From Neopararhizobium haloflavum (lineage in GTDB: Bacteria > Pseudomonadota > Alphaproteobacteria > Rhizobiales > Rhizobiaceae), in contig NZ_NWUC01000003.1 of assembly GCF_002750855.1 (NCBI RefSeq), positions 372,001 through 436,000 on the forward strand: 64,000 nt of DNA, in the 5' to 3' direction. Positions 1-8,915 of the stretch are shown here, piece after piece. Under the pieces are notes generated by a model that saw nothing but the letters and a program-made list of their open reading frames with translations, did no database searches and was not told where the DNA came from. Each line of letters begins with the position of its first letter. Positions within the stretch are counted from its first letter, which is position 1. A program made the translations under genes and the position numbers.

Positions 1-1
1 A

Positions 2-121
2 GCGGGCTATTCGACGCTGTTCGGATTTTACGCGCTGCTGCTTGCCATCGGCTTGGCCGTCTATCTGTTCTCCAGGGACGCACGACCGGCGCCGCCCGGT
101 GAGGCGACGGCGCGCAGGTAG
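2..121 (+). CDS. C-terminal fragment of a membrane transporter, probably MFS (5' end outside window)
   Basis: The window opens inside a forward reading frame that encodes 39 residues and stops at TAG 119-121. The fragment is one hydrophobic helix (roughly GYSTLFGFYALLLAIGLAVY) followed by a short basic, proline-rich tail. That is the usual look of the last transmembrane segment and cytoplasmic tail of a major facilitator family transporter. The assignment to that family is inference from shape only, since no diagnostic loop is inside the window. Its last 61 bases overlap the 3' end of the convergent hydrolase gene. Confidence 0.55.
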   Translation, partial: AGYSTLFGFYALLLAIGLAVYLFSRDARPAPPGEATARR

Positions 122-1080
122 TCGACGATCGCGCGCGCCAGAGAGTCTGTCGTCTCCGGGGAAAGCGCATCGCCTGCGATGACGTGATTCGACGCATCGC
201 CATTCTCGCCAACGAGCAATGTCTGCGTGGCAGCGCCCCAGCGCGCAGCGACCGCCTCGGTCCTGTCGGGCCGTACGATCCTGTCCTCGGAAGAATAGAC
301 GAAAAGGGCGGGGATCTGGATGTTGTGGATCTCGGCGTCGTTGGCCAGTTCGACGAGGGCGGCCATCGGGAGCAATGCGCGCGTGGGATAGTCGCTCGTC
401 CAGAACCGGGCGTGAAGATCGTTGCGCGGGGTGAAACCGCGCCGGGGCCCGGTCAGCCACTCCGCGATATGTCCGCCCCATGGCTGGGTGAGAATGAACG
501 AGCCGGGCGCCTGGACGCCGAAATTCGGCGAGATGAGCACCGCGCCGACGACATCGGCCATCAACGCCGGCTGGGCCGCGCCCCATGTGACGAGCGAGGC
601 GCCGGTCGATGTGCCAACGAGAACCACGCGGTCACCCAATCGGCGTCCGATTTCAACGGCTTCAGCCAGGTCGTTGATCCATTGGTTGACACTTGCTTCG
701 CCCAGCGCATCGCCGGATCGTCCGTGGCCGGCCAGCCGGGTGAAGAAGAGGTTCGCATCCAACCCCGCGGCGACCTGGTCGGGCAGGGGGCGCAGTTCGC
801 CCGGCGATGCGGAAAAGCCGTGAACGTAGACGATGGAAAGTGCCGTGCGCGCTTTCGTGGCCGGGTCGGCCCAGACGATCTGTTTCTGCAAGCCCGCGCG
901 CAGATCTGCAAATTGCCCCTCACGGCGCTGCAGGTAGGTTTCGACATCCGGTCCGATCGTGGCCGGGTCGAAACGGATGGTCGTATCGGTTTCGATGCGC
1001 GGACCCATGATGATGATCGCAGCGACTGCGATGGCGGCGATCACAAGCACCCGTCGGGCGATGCGCCAGCGCCGCGCCAT
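61..1080 (-). CDS. Membrane-anchored alpha/beta hydrolase (esterase/lipase-like)
   Basis: A 339-residue serine hydrolase with an N-terminal membrane anchor (about residues 10-26), so the catalytic domain probably faces the periplasm. The oxyanion HG pair is at 87-88, the nucleophile elbow GTSTG at 156-160 (Ser158), and the likely acid and base are Asp266 (SSEDRIV) and His299 (SNHV). Length and motif order fit a lysophospholipase or carboxylesterase-type alpha/beta hydrolase; the substrate cannot be read from sequence. The gene starts 33 bases downstream of moaA on the same strand and is probably co-transcribed with it. Its 3' end overlaps the convergent transporter fragment by 61 bases. The fold is secure, the specific function unknown. 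Confidence 0.8.
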   Translation of the reverse strand: MARRWRIARRVLVIAAIAVAAIIIMGPRIETDTTIRFDPATIGPDVETYLQRREGQFADLRAGLQKQIVWADPATKARTALSIVYVHGFSASPGELRPLPDQVAAGLDANLFFTRLAGHGRSGDALGEASVNQWINDLAEAVEIGRRLGDRVVLVGTSTGASLVTWGAAQPALMADVVGAVLISPNFGVQAPGSFILTQPWGGHIAEWLTGPRRGFTPRNDLHARFWTSDYPTRALLPMAALVELANDAEIHNIQIPALFVYSSEDRIVRPDRTEAVAARWGAATQTLLVGENGDASNHVIAGDALSPETTDSLARAIVDYLRAVASPGGAGRASLENR

Positions 1081-1113
1081 CAGCGGATGGAGCCCGGAGC
1101 CCGCACCTCGGCC

Positions 1114-2163
1114 TCAGCCGCCCGTAACGCTCATATGGCGCGATACGGCAGGTCGGTTGTGCCGGCGATCGATGATGAAATCATGGCCCTTCGGCTTGCG
1201 CCCGATCGCCTCGTCTATGGCATTGGAGACCAGTTCGTTGCCTTCCGAGGCGCGCAGCGGCGCGCGCAGATCGGCCGCGTCGTCCTGGCCGAGGCACATG
1301 TAGAGCGTGCCCGTGCAGGTCAGGCGAACACGATTGCAGCTTTCGCAGAAATTATGGGTCATCGGCGTGATGAAGCCGAGACGTCCGCCCGTTTCGGATA
1401 TTTCGACATAGCGTGCCGGTCCGCCAGTCTTGTAGGGAATGTCGACGAGCGTGAACTGCTTCGCAAGTTCAGCCCGCAGCAGCGAGAGCGGCATGTATCG
1501 GTCGGTTCGGTCTTCCTCGATCTCGCCCATGGGCATCGTCTCGATCACCGTCATGTCCATCCCGCGCCCGTGGGCCCAGCGAATCATCTCGGGGATTTCG
1601 TGATCGTTGAAACCCTTGAGCGCGACGGCGTTGATCTTGACGTGAATGCCCGCGGCCTGCGCGGCCTCGATGCCCTGCATGACGCGGGCAAGATCGCCCC
1701 AGCGGGTAATCTCGCGAAACTTGGCGGGATCGAGCGTATCCAGTGAAACGTTGATGCGTCTGACGCCGCAGGCGGCGAGTTCCTCGGCAAAGCGCGGCAG
1801 CTGCGAGCCATTGGTCGTCAGCGTCAGTTCGTCCAGCGCACCGGTCTCAAGATGTCGGGAGAGATCGCGGATGAGCTGCATGATGTTCTTGCGAACCAGC
1901 GGCTCCCCGCCCGTCAGCCGCAGCTTGCGCACGCCTTTTTCGATGAAGGCGGTGCACAGCCGGTCAAGCTCCTCCAGCGTAAGAAGGTCCTTTTTCGGCA
2001 GAAACGTCATGTTCTCGGCCATGCAGTAGGTGCAGCGAAAATCGCACCTGTCCGTCACCGAGACGCGCAGATAGGTGATCGCCCGGCCGAATGGGTCGAT
2101 CATGGGTTGATCGCCAGGGCCGAGCGCCGCAGCGTTGCCCGGATGTGCCGTCATCTGGTTCAA
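1114..2163 (-). CDS. moaA: GTP 3',8-cyclase MoaA (molybdenum cofactor biosynthesis)
   Basis: Radical SAM enzyme that starts molybdopterin synthesis by rearranging GTP to 3',8-cyclo-dihydro-GTP, later processed by MoaC. The N-terminal SAM cluster is C40-x3-C44-x2-C47 (within [12 protein letters not shown]) and the second, substrate-binding 4Fe-4S cluster is C273-x2-C276-x13-C290. The protein ends in the conserved Gly-Gly tail needed for activity in this family. At 349 residues it has the usual length. A shorter start at Met21 ([18 protein letters not shown]) is possible because the first 20 residues are poorly conserved in character. No other moa genes are in the window. The alpha/beta hydrolase follows 33 bases downstream. 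Confidence 0.96.
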   Translation of the reverse strand: MNQMTAHPGNAAALGPGDQPMIDPFGRAITYLRVSVTDRCDFRCTYCMAENMTFLPKKDLLTLEELDRLCTAFIEKGVRKLRLTGGEPLVRKNIMQLIRDLSRHLETGALDELTLTTNGSQLPRFAEELAACGVRRINVSLDTLDPAKFREITRWGDLARVMQGIEAAQAAGIHVKINAVALKGFNDHEIPEMIRWAHGRGMDMTVIETMPMGEIEEDRTDRYMPLSLLRAELAKQFTLVDIPYKTGGPARYVEISETGGRLGFITPMTHNFCESCNRVRLTCTGTLYMCLGQDDAADLRAPLRASEGNELVSNAIDEAIGRKPKGHDFIIDRRHNRPAVSRHMSVTGG

Positions 2164-2303
2164 TTGCCTACTCCCTTGCCACCTATGTTGCGATGATTGC
2201 CGCCAACGTCAAGAGTGCGGCTTTTCAGGCAAATTCCGCTTTGGAGCAGTTCAACGCGAGACCGGCATGCTCTATGAACGCACAGCGATGAAAGGACGGC
2301 GAC

Positions 2304-2696
2304 ATGACGAGCGCGAATGAGCGGCCCGGCCCTGTTCCGAGCGAACTGCGCGTGGCCGCGGACAAGAAGAGCCTGACCGTGACGTTCTCCGATGACGAGC
2401 GCTATCGTCTGGAGGCCGAGTTGCTGCGCGTTTGCTCGCCGTCCGCAGAGGTGCAGGGCCATGGCCCCGGACAGCGGGTGACGGTCTACGGCAAGCGCAA
2501 TGTCGAGATCATGAAGGTTGAGCCGGTTGGCAACTACGCCGTGCGCATCACCTTCGACGACATGCACAACACCGGCATCTTCTCGTGGTTTTTCCTGCGT
2601 GAGATCGGACGCGAACGCGAAGAGCGCTGGGAGGAATACCTCGCCGACATGCAGGCCAAGGGGCTGTCGCGCGATCCGGCCGGGCGCCGCGGCTGA
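2304..2696 (+). CDS. DUF971 domain protein (gamma-butyrobetaine hydroxylase-like N-terminal domain)
   Basis: A 130-residue single-domain protein of the DUF971 family, which occurs alone in bacteria and as the N-terminal zinc-binding part of gamma-butyrobetaine hydroxylases. Family features visible here are the opening strands (LRVAADKKSLTVTFSDD), LLRVCSPSAEV with a conserved Cys, and the aromatic FDDMHNTGIFSWFFLREIG signature. The ATG at 2304 is preceded by AAGGA with suitable spacing. Stand-alone members are often near Fe-S or cofactor genes; here moaA is divergent and a diguanylate cyclase converges with a gap of only 7 bases. The biochemical role of the stand-alone form is not established, and the sequence does not decide it. 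Confidence 0.85.
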   Translation: MTSANERPGPVPSELRVAADKKSLTVTFSDDERYRLEAELLRVCSPSAEVQGHGPGQRVTVYGKRNVEIMKVEPVGNYAVRITFDDMHNTGIFSWFFLREIGREREERWEEYLADMQAKGLSRDPAGRRG

Positions 2697-2703
2697 CGAC
2701 GGG

Positions 2704-3780
2704 TCAGGCCGATTCCTTGCGATACATCGCGCGCGCATCCGAAAGCGCGCCTTCGACGCCCGCGCCATGCATCGTGACACGGTTTCGCCCGCGGTTCTTG
2801 GAGCCGTAGAGCGCGGCGTCGGCCTTGCGGTAGAGGTCTTCCGCGTTGTCGGCGTCCGACGCCATGCAAACGCCGAGGGAAAGGGTGATCGGACCGTAGT
2901 TTGCGCCGGTGCGCTGGTTGACGAACGGTGTGGCTTCGACAGATGTGCGGATCCGGTCTGCGATGCGCAGCGTTTCCTCCGCCGTCGTTCCGGCGAGAAT
3001 GAACGCGAATTCCTCGCCGCCGGTTCGGGCGATGAAGACGTCCTTGCGCAACGCGGCACGGAACAGCATTCCGATCAGCTTGATGACCCTGTCGCCGACC
3101 GGATGGCCGAAACTGTCGTTGATCCGCTTGAAATGGTCGATATCGGCGATGACCAGTGCGAAATAGAGGGCGTTCTTCGGGTCGTCGTAGACATGTGCCA
3201 GCATGTCGTCGAAGGCGCGTCTGTTCGACAGTTGCGTCAGAACGTCAGTATGGGCCATGCGACGATAATCGTCGAGCTCGGTGCGCACGCGCTCGATCTC
3301 GCCCGAGCGCGCGACCATGGCTTTGATGGTGCCGCGCGAATCGGACAGCGATGTATCCGTGGCCGTCGTCAGCACCTCGATGAAATTGCGGATGATGTCG
3401 ACTTTCAACGCGTCGGTGCGGGCGATGTCACCGCTCGCCTTGTCGAGCACACGGCCGTAATCCTCCAGCCTGCTCTGTCCGTTGCGCAGGAGCGCGAGGC
3501 ATTCTTCGATGTTGGACTGGATTCTTGCCTGTGCATCCGCGACGATTCCCTCGCCATGGTGATGAACGAGAAACCGGCGACCCAGCGCGTCCATCTGCGC
3601 CTGGGTGACGGTGTCGCCAAGTGCCTGGAATGCCTGCTGAAGATCGGCATTCGATCCGGAATAGGCTTCGTAGACCAGCTCGTAATTTCGTGGCAGACCA
3701 GGCAGGCCGAGGCGCCGCAACGTGACCGATATGCGCGCCGCCACATCGATCGATGCTGACTTGTGCCCCGTGCCACTCAT
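2704..3780 (-). CDS. GGDEF-domain diguanylate cyclase
   Basis: A 358-residue protein with a C-terminal GGDEF domain (about residues 175-335) that should make cyclic di-GMP from two GTP. The signature is GGEEF at 254-258, and the preceding DIDHFKRINDSFGHPVGD stretch carries the metal- and guanine-binding residues. The product-inhibition site RxxD usually sits five residues before GGEEF. Here that position reads R245-K-D247-V, so no canonical inhibition site is present. The N-terminal 170 residues are helical, contain no transmembrane segment, and match no sensor domain I recognise. It lies downstream of fumarase on the same strand after 118 bases. The cyclase call is firm; the signal sensed is unknown. 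Confidence 0.9.
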   Translation of the reverse strand: MSGTGHKSASIDVAARISVTLRRLGLPGLPRNYELVYEAYSGSNADLQQAFQALGDTVTQAQMDALGRRFLVHHHGEGIVADAQARIQSNIEECLALLRNGQSRLEDYGRVLDKASGDIARTDALKVDIIRNFIEVLTTATDTSLSDSRGTIKAMVARSGEIERVRTELDDYRRMAHTDVLTQLSNRRAFDDMLAHVYDDPKNALYFALVIADIDHFKRINDSFGHPVGDRVIKLIGMLFRAALRKDVFIARTGGEEFAFILAGTTAEETLRIADRIRTSVEATPFVNQRTGANYGPITLSLGVCMASDADNAEDLYRKADAALYGSKNRGRNRVTMHGAGVEGALSDARAMYRKESA

Positions 3781-3826
3781 TTACGTTCCGATCATGTCGA
3801 AAGTGATCAATTCGCAAAATCTAGGA

Positions 3827-3857
3827 GCAAAAGGTTCTCATTTCGTTTAACTTTTGC
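3827..3857 (-). terminator. Possible weak terminator between fumarase and the diguanylate cyclase
   Basis: An imperfect hairpin pairs GCAAAAGGTT (3827-3836) with AACTTTTGC (3849-3857), with one bulged base. Read on the minus strand it lies just after the fumarase gene and is followed by a T-containing but not continuous run. It could attenuate rather than end transcription. Low confidence because of the bulge and weak tail. Confidence 0.3.
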
Positions 3858-3898
3858 ACTTCCTCATGTACGGCCAGGTCGCGGTGCGGTTGCCTTGG

Positions 3899-5506
3899 CT
3901 ATCCCAGGTTGAGTTCCTTGAAGAAGTCGTTGCCCTTGTCGTCGATGACGATGAAGGCGGGGAAGTCCTCGACCTCGATCTTCCAGACCGCTTCCATGCC
4001 GAGCTCGGGATATTCCACCACCTCGACATGCTTGATGCAGTCCTGTGCGAGCCGTGCGGCGGGACCGCCGATCGAGCCGAGATAGAAGCCGCCGTGGCGA
4101 CCGCAGGCATCGCGCACCGCCTTGGAGCGGTTGCCCTTGGCGAGCATGACCATCGAGCCCCCGAACGATTGGAACTGGTCGACATATGAATCCATACGTC
4201 CGGCGGTGGTCGGTCCGAATGAGCCCGAAGCAAAACCCTCCGGCGTCTTTGCGGGGCCGGCATAGTAGATCGGGTGATTCTTGAAATAGTCGGGCATCGG
4301 CTCGCCGGCCTCAAGCCGCTCGCGGATCTTGGCGTGCGCGATGTCGCGCGCCACAATGATCGGACCGCTCAGCGACAGCCGCGTCTTGACCGGATGGCGC
4401 GACAGTTCTGTGAGAATTTCCGACATCGGTTGATTGAGGTCGATCTTCACGACATCGCCGGAAAGCGCATCTTCGCCGATCTCCGGCATGAAGCGTGCCG
4501 GATTGGTTTCCAGCGCCTCGATGAAGATGCCGTCCCGACTAATGCGTCCCTTCGCCTGACGGTCGGCCGAGCAGGAAACGCCAAGCCCGATCGGAAGCGA
4601 GGCGCCATGGCGCGGCAGTCTGATGACGCGCACGTCATGGCAAAAATACTTGCCGCCGAACTGGGCGCCGACACCCATCTGCTGCGTCAGCTTGTGCACC
4701 TCCGCCTCCATCTCGAGGTCGCGGAACGCATGGCCGCTCTGCGAACCGGTCGTCGGCAATTCGTCGAGATAGCGCGTGGAGGCGAGTTTGACGGTCTTGA
4801 GGTTCATCTCCGCCGAGGTGCCACCGATCACGATGGCAAGGTGATAGGGCGGGCAGGCCGCGGTGCCGAGCGTCAGGATCTTTTCCTTGAGGAATTCGAT
4901 CAGGCGGTCGTGCGTCAGCAGCGACGGCGTGCCCTGATAGAGAAACGTCTTGTTGGCCGAACCGCCGCCCTTGGCCACAAAAAGGAAATCGTAGCAGTCT
5001 TCCCCTTCCTCATAGATATCGATCTGTGCGGGCAGGTTGTTGCGCGTGTTCTTCTCCTCGAACATGGCGAGGGGAGCAAGTTGCGAATAGCGCAGGTTCT
5101 TCTTCTCGTAGGCGTCGAGAACGCCGCGCGCCAGAGCCTCGTAATCGCCGCCTTCCGTCCAGACCCGGCGGCCCTTCTTGGCCATGATGATGGCGGTGCC
5201 TGTGTCCTGGCACATCGGCAGCACACCGCCTGCGGCGATATTGGCGTTCTTCATGAGATCGTGGGCAACGAACCGGTCGTTCTCGGTCGCCTCCGGATCC
5301 TCGAGGATGTTGGCCAGCTGTTGCAGGTGGCCCGGACGCAGCAAGTGATTGATATCCGCAAAGGCTCGTTCGGAAAGAAGGCGCAGCGCTTCCGGTTCGA
5401 CGGTCAGGACCTCCTGGCCGCGGAAGCGTTCGACGCCGACATGTGCGTCGCTGACCTTGCGGTAAGGGGTCTTGTCTTCGCCAAGCGGAAAGAGATCGTC
5501 TGCCAT
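3899..5506 (-). CDS. fumA: Class I (4Fe-4S) fumarate hydratase
   Basis: Iron-sulfur fumarase that hydrates fumarate to L-malate in the TCA cycle. The 535-residue product is close to the 548 residues of E. coli FumA. The three cluster cysteines are Cys99 (PMCQDTGTA), Cys218 ([10 protein letters not shown]) and Cys312 ([11 protein letters not shown]), each offset by six from the E. coli positions. Other family blocks include [15 protein letters not shown] at about 180-194. The open frame extends further upstream, but the start at 5506 ([17 protein letters not shown]) is where family similarity begins. The gene stands alone on the minus strand, with a long gene-free region upstream that carries an inverted-repeat element. 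The oxygen-labile class I enzyme is common in Rhizobiales. Confidence 0.95.
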   Translation of the reverse strand: MADDLFPLGEDKTPYRKVSDAHVGVERFRGQEVLTVEPEALRLLSERAFADINHLLRPGHLQQLANILEDPEATENDRFVAHDLMKNANIAAGGVLPMCQDTGTAIIMAKKGRRVWTEGGDYEALARGVLDAYEKKNLRYSQLAPLAMFEEKNTRNNLPAQIDIYEEGEDCYDFLFVAKGGGSANKTFLYQGTPSLLTHDRLIEFLKEKILTLGTAACPPYHLAIVIGGTSAEMNLKTVKLASTRYLDELPTTGSQSGHAFRDLEMEAEVHKLTQQMGVGAQFGGKYFCHDVRVIRLPRHGASLPIGLGVSCSADRQAKGRISRDGIFIEALETNPARFMPEIGEDALSGDVVKIDLNQPMSEILTELSRHPVKTRLSLSGPIIVARDIAHAKIRERLEAGEPMPDYFKNHPIYYAGPAKTPEGFASGSFGPTTAGRMDSYVDQFQSFGGSMVMLAKGNRSKAVRDACGRHGGFYLGSIGGPAARLAQDCIKHVEVVEYPELGMEAVWKIEVEDFPAFIVIDDKGNDFFKELNLG

Positions 5507-6043
5507 GCGCGCGGTCCTCGCTGCGGTTCCTCGGGAATGGCGATCGTTTAATGCGGTTGCCGAACCTTTGCAATTCGCGTCGAGGAGGGGTCGGGCAGTG
5601 CAAAACTGCCACGGCTGCTTCAAAATCCGCGATCCACGGCCCGCTCCGTTGCCTGCGGCCTTTGCCTGAAACTTCAGCTTGGTTACGATTTGTTTGCCAT
5701 GACGGGTTTAGGGTCAGGAACCATAAATGCGATCGAAATGGCGTTCGACATGGCGAGAGATGCAATGAGAAGCGCGAAGGGCGGGGCCTTTGCCCCGGTC
5801 GAGGGCTTCGACGTTGCAGGTCGACGCCAGATCGAACGTCCTTCGGATCGAACCGATCTGCACGGACTGCGTTGTCGCGGGCATTTGAAAGGCCTCCAGC
5901 CTTTCTGCAGGCCCGCTCCGCGCATCCGCACCGATCAGGATCGACCATTTCGATCGTATTGATGGTTCCTGACCCCAGGGTCAGGCCAGTTCGTCGGTCG
6001 GCCCGTTGCCGACCCATCCGTGTTCGAGCCCAACGGAATTGAC
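5507..6043. other. Gene-free region between divergent fumA and L,D-transpeptidase genes
   Basis: A 537-base gap in which no open frame looks coding. The fumA promoter should lie in 5507-5700. The central part is the 265-bp inverted-repeat element listed separately. The right 70 bases lead into the transpeptidase gene. Immediately outside the right arm is a second inverted copy of the arm's outermost eight bases: CCTGACCC at 5968-5975 and GGGTCAGG at 5978-5985. Confidence 0.6.
5711..5975. repeat. 265-bp element bounded by 31-bp near-perfect inverted repeats (MITE-like)
   Basis: The left arm 5711-5741 begins GGGTCAGGAACCATAAATGC. The right arm 5945-5975, reverse-complemented, begins GGGTCAGGAACCATCAATAC. 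The arms agree at 29 of 31 positions. The 203 bases between them contain smaller hairpins, such as GGGGCctttGCCCC near 5786-5800 and AAAGGCctccaGCCTTT near 5888-5904, but no credible open frame. The size, terminal inverted repeats and lack of a transposase fit a non-autonomous miniature element. A structured RNA or bidirectional regulatory element between two divergent genes is the alternative. I see no clear target-site duplication flanking the arms. Confidence 0.6.
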
Positions 6044-7951
6044 ATGAATTCGATCAAGCGAGGATCCGTCGCCGCCCTGGCAACCCTTCTGGCTGCCGGC
6101 ACCTTCGTCGTGCCGCCCGCACCGGCAGAAGCCCAGACGCTGATGGATCTGTTCCGCGGCGGTCCACGCATCGTGCGCGAACGCCAGAGCCCGCTGATCC
6201 GAAGCGAACCTGCGCCGGGTTACGAGCAGCACGTCAGCCCGCAGCGCGAGGCGGTTCGTGCCGAGCCGCAGCCCGTGGTCGCCGGACCCAAATACTATAC
6301 CTACAAGGCCGAGGGCCTGACGACGGTGGATTTCGCTGCGCTGGCCGCGCCGTTGACGACCGGAGCGGTGGACAGTTCAGCTGCCACGCGCAGCGCTGTC
6401 GCCCCGTTCGTGCGCGCATTGCCTTATGTTTCGGACCTGCGCGTCGATGCGCTGGACGAGGTCGCGAGCGCTGTAGAGGCCCATTATGCAAAGGCCGCTG
6501 CGTTCATCTGGATCGACGAACGCGGGCCGAACGACCGCGCCCGCGCAGCGCTCAGCGTGCTGGAAGCGGCCGACAGCGTCGGTCTTGACGCCAGCGATTA
6601 TCGTGTCGCGCCGCTGAAGCGCACGGGCGGGCAGGACGCCCGGATGCGCGATCGCATGCGCTTCGAGATGGACCTCTCGGTCAAGGCGCTGACCTACGTG
6701 CTCGACGCCACGCGCGGGCGCATCGATCCGAACAAGATTTCCGGCTATCACGACTTCAAGCGCAAGAGCGTCGATCTTGCAGCCGCAATGCGGGTCATCG
6801 CGCGGGTCGGCGATGTCGCGCATTATCTGGAGGCGCGCAGCCCGCGCCACGAGACATTCCAGGCGTTGAGCGCCGAATGGACCCGGCTGGCGGCCGAGGA
6901 CGAGCGTGACGACCTCATCATCGTCGCCGAGGGCACGTTCATGCGCCCGGGCGGCGAGAGCGAAGAACTGCCGAATGTCGTCGCGGCGATTCGTGCGCGC
7001 GGTTCGGACAAGCTGAAGACCGACCATGCGCTGACCTTTGCCGACTACAAGGGCAGCCAGCGTTATGAGGGAGCGCTTGTCGAACTGGTCGAGGCGTTTC
7101 AGGAAGAGAACGGCTTGATGAGCGACGGCATCGTCGGTCGCAACACCGTGCTTGCGATGTCGCAGATGACCAACGCCGAGAAGCTGGAGAAGCTGGCCTT
7201 TTCCATGGAGCGGTTGCGCTGGCTCAACCGCGACCTTGGCGACCGTCACGTCCTGATCAACGCCGCTTCCTATCGCGTCTCCTATGTCGAGGATAACGAG
7301 GAAGCGCTGAACATGCGCGTCGTGGTCGGCACCAAGGCGAATCAGACATATTTCTTTCAGGACCAGATCGAGACGGTCGAATACAATCCCTATTGGGGCG
7401 TTCCACGCTCGATCATCGTCAACGAGATGCTTCCGAAACTCAGGCGCGATCCATCCTATCTCGATCGGCTGGGCTACGAGGTCACGACCCGTTCGGGCAC
7501 GCAGGTCGCATCGAGTTCGGTCAACTGGTACGGCGTCGGCGCGAACGTGCCGTACAATGTGCGCCAACCTCCTGGCGCCTCGAACGCGCTTGGGGAGTTG
7601 AAGATCCTGTTTCCCAACTCGCACGCGATCTACATGCACGACACACCGGCCAAGGATCTCTTCGGCCGTGACAGTCGCGCGTACAGCCATGGTTGCGTCC
7701 GGCTGGAAGATCCCCGGGCGATGGCCGCCGCTATCCTCGGCTCGACCAAGGAGAATGTCGGCACGGAAATCGCGCAGGGCCGCAACAAGGCCGTCAAGGT
7801 CGAGGCGGACATCCCGGTCTATGTCGGCTATTTCACGGCTTGGCCGAACGCCGACGGCGGGATCGACTATTTCGGCGACGTCTACGAGCGAGACATGTAT
7901 CTCAAGCGCGCCGAAGCAGCGACCGACGCGGCAAGGCACGCCGAAAGCTGA
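6044..7951 (+). CDS. Periplasmic L,D-transpeptidase with peptidoglycan-binding domain (YcbB/LdtD type)
   Basis: Cross-links peptidoglycan through 3-3 meso-diaminopimelate bridges. The 635-residue precursor starts at ATG 6044 (MNSIKRGSVAALATLLAAG), giving a clean signal peptide ending near PAEA; an in-frame ATG at 6020 would add eight unlikely residues. In order it has a scaffold region (about 90-330), a PG_binding_1 repeat (about 335-375, with AFQEENGLMSDGIVGRNT) and the YkuD catalytic domain, whose motif has His532 (YMHDTP) and SHGCVRL with nucleophile Cys551. This size and order match the large YcbB group rather than the small ErfK group. The gene is monocistronic by context, divergent from fumA and convergent with gph. 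It acts in the periplasm. Confidence 0.93.
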   Translation: MNSIKRGSVAALATLLAAGTFVVPPAPAEAQTLMDLFRGGPRIVRERQSPLIRSEPAPGYEQHVSPQREAVRAEPQPVVAGPKYYTYKAEGLTTVDFAALAAPLTTGAVDSSAATRSAVAPFVRALPYVSDLRVDALDEVASAVEAHYAKAAAFIWIDERGPNDRARAALSVLEAADSVGLDASDYRVAPLKRTGGQDARMRDRMRFEMDLSVKALTYVLDATRGRIDPNKISGYHDFKRKSVDLAAAMRVIARVGDVAHYLEARSPRHETFQALSAEWTRLAAEDERDDLIIVAEGTFMRPGGESEELPNVVAAIRARGSDKLKTDHALTFADYKGSQRYEGALVELVEAFQEENGLMSDGIVGRNTVLAMSQMTNAEKLEKLAFSMERLRWLNRDLGDRHVLINAASYRVSYVEDNEEALNMRVVVGTKANQTYFFQDQIETVEYNPYWGVPRSIIVNEMLPKLRRDPSYLDRLGYEVTTRSGTQVASSSVNWYGVGANVPYNVRQPPGASNALGELKILFPNSHAIYMHDTPAKDLFGRDSRAYSHGCVRLEDPRAMAAAILGSTKENVGTEIAQGRNKAVKVEADIPVYVGYFTAWPNADGGIDYFGDVYERDMYLKRAEAATDAARHAES

Positions 7952-7960
7952 ATGGGGGGC

Positions 7961-7987
7961 TGGAAGGGCGCATGGCGTGCCCTTCCA
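7961..7987 (+). terminator. Hairpin terminator between convergent transpeptidase and gph genes
   Basis: TGGAAGGGC (7961-7969) pairs perfectly with GCCCTTCCA (7979-7987), extendable by two pairs into the loop. It lies ten bases after the transpeptidase stop and 13 before the gph stop, so it may serve both strands. There is no strong T-run, so termination efficiency is uncertain. Confidence 0.5.
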
Positions 7988-7999
7988 TCATTCAACCGA

Positions 8000-8698
8000 T
8001 CAGCAGGCCACCTGCCGGTCGAGGAGCTGCAGCACGAGCTCGGGCGTCAACTGGTCGAAGTGGTCGATGACGTGATCGGGCTTCAAGTCGTGGATTGGGA
8101 CATCGGTGTAGCCGAACGGCACGCCGATGGAACGCACGCCCGCATCGCGCGCCGCCTCGATATCGTTGATCGAATCACCGATCATCACGGATCGCTCGGC
8201 AACGCCGCCGGCCTTTTCCACGGTGCCGAGGATGTGGCGGCCGTCGGGCTTGCGATAGGCGAGGCTGTCGCCGCCGACAATGGCGCGAAACCGCGGTGTA
8301 AGGCGGAGCGCATCGAGGAGCTGGCGTGACAGCGCCTCGGTCTTGTTGGTGCAGACCGCCATCGTGAAACCGGCCGCGTCGAAAAGGGCCATCGCATCGA
8401 TGAGGCCGGGGAAGGGCTTGGACTTGCCGGGCATGCCCGCTTCATAGTGGTCGAGGAAGACCGCCAGGAGCCGGTCGTTCTCGGCTTGCGACAGCGGGGC
8501 GGCGCGCAGGGCAAAGGCGCGGCCGATCATCGCCCGCGCACCCTGGCCGACGAGATGGTCGAGATCGGAAAGCGCGATAGGCGCCATGCCGATGGTCCCG
8601 ATGGTGTGATTGAGGCTGTCGAGCAGATCGTGTCCCGTATCGACCAGCGTTCCGTCGAGATCGAATATGACGAGCGGGTGAGGGTGGCGGAGGGTCAT
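8000..8698 (-). CDS. gph: Phosphoglycolate phosphatase (HAD superfamily)
   Basis: Dephosphorylates 2-phosphoglycolate, which arises from oxidative DNA repair or photorespiratory-type reactions. The 232-residue protein carries HAD motif I FDLDGTLVDT with nucleophile Asp13 and general acid Asp15, a helical cap, the motif II Thr (AVCTNK), a motif III Lys (YRKPDGRH) and the acidic motif IV MIGDSINDIEAA. The start at 8698 (MTLRHPHPLVIFDLDG) gives the family length; an ATG two codons upstream (8704) is equally usable. It is divergent from rpiA, a neighbour pairing I recall from other Rhizobiales. Gph is the best name, but other HAD phosphatases of this subclass have overlapping activity. Confidence 0.88.
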   Translation of the reverse strand: MTLRHPHPLVIFDLDGTLVDTGHDLLDSLNHTIGTIGMAPIALSDLDHLVGQGARAMIGRAFALRAAPLSQAENDRLLAVFLDHYEAGMPGKSKPFPGLIDAMALFDAAGFTMAVCTNKTEALSRQLLDALRLTPRFRAIVGGDSLAYRKPDGRHILGTVEKAGGVAERSVMIGDSINDIEAARDAGVRSIGVPFGYTDVPIHDLKPDHVIDHFDQLTPELVLQLLDRQVAC

Positions 8699-8915
8699 GG
8701 GCATCCTTCTTCCACAGACAAGGGCCGTCTTATAGATAACGCCGCCCGTCCGGTCCATCGCGCTTGCCCATGCCATGCTGATGGCCACAGCGGTCTTCAC
8801 GCAGCGGCTCGACCAGCCTTTGAATGTGGGAACAGGCATGGTAACAGCACAGCCCGTCGCCGCGCCCTATCGAGCGTCGGCGGCCAATGCCGCGGAGCGG
8901 GGAGTTTGTGTGACG

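Noticed and set aside
184-1746. A 520-codon open frame on the plus strand
   Set aside because: It is antisense to both the alpha/beta hydrolase and moaA, crosses their boundary, is rich in Arg/Gly/Asp as expected from GC-rich antisense frames, and has no recognisable domain.
2518-3759. A 413-codon plus-strand frame
   Set aside because: It is antisense to the GGDEF gene and overlaps the end of the DUF971 gene; no domain is visible.
5690-5962. A 90-codon frame inside the inverted-repeat element
   Set aside because: Its sequence has no family resemblance and its ends fall within the repeat arms. The element is better explained as non-coding.
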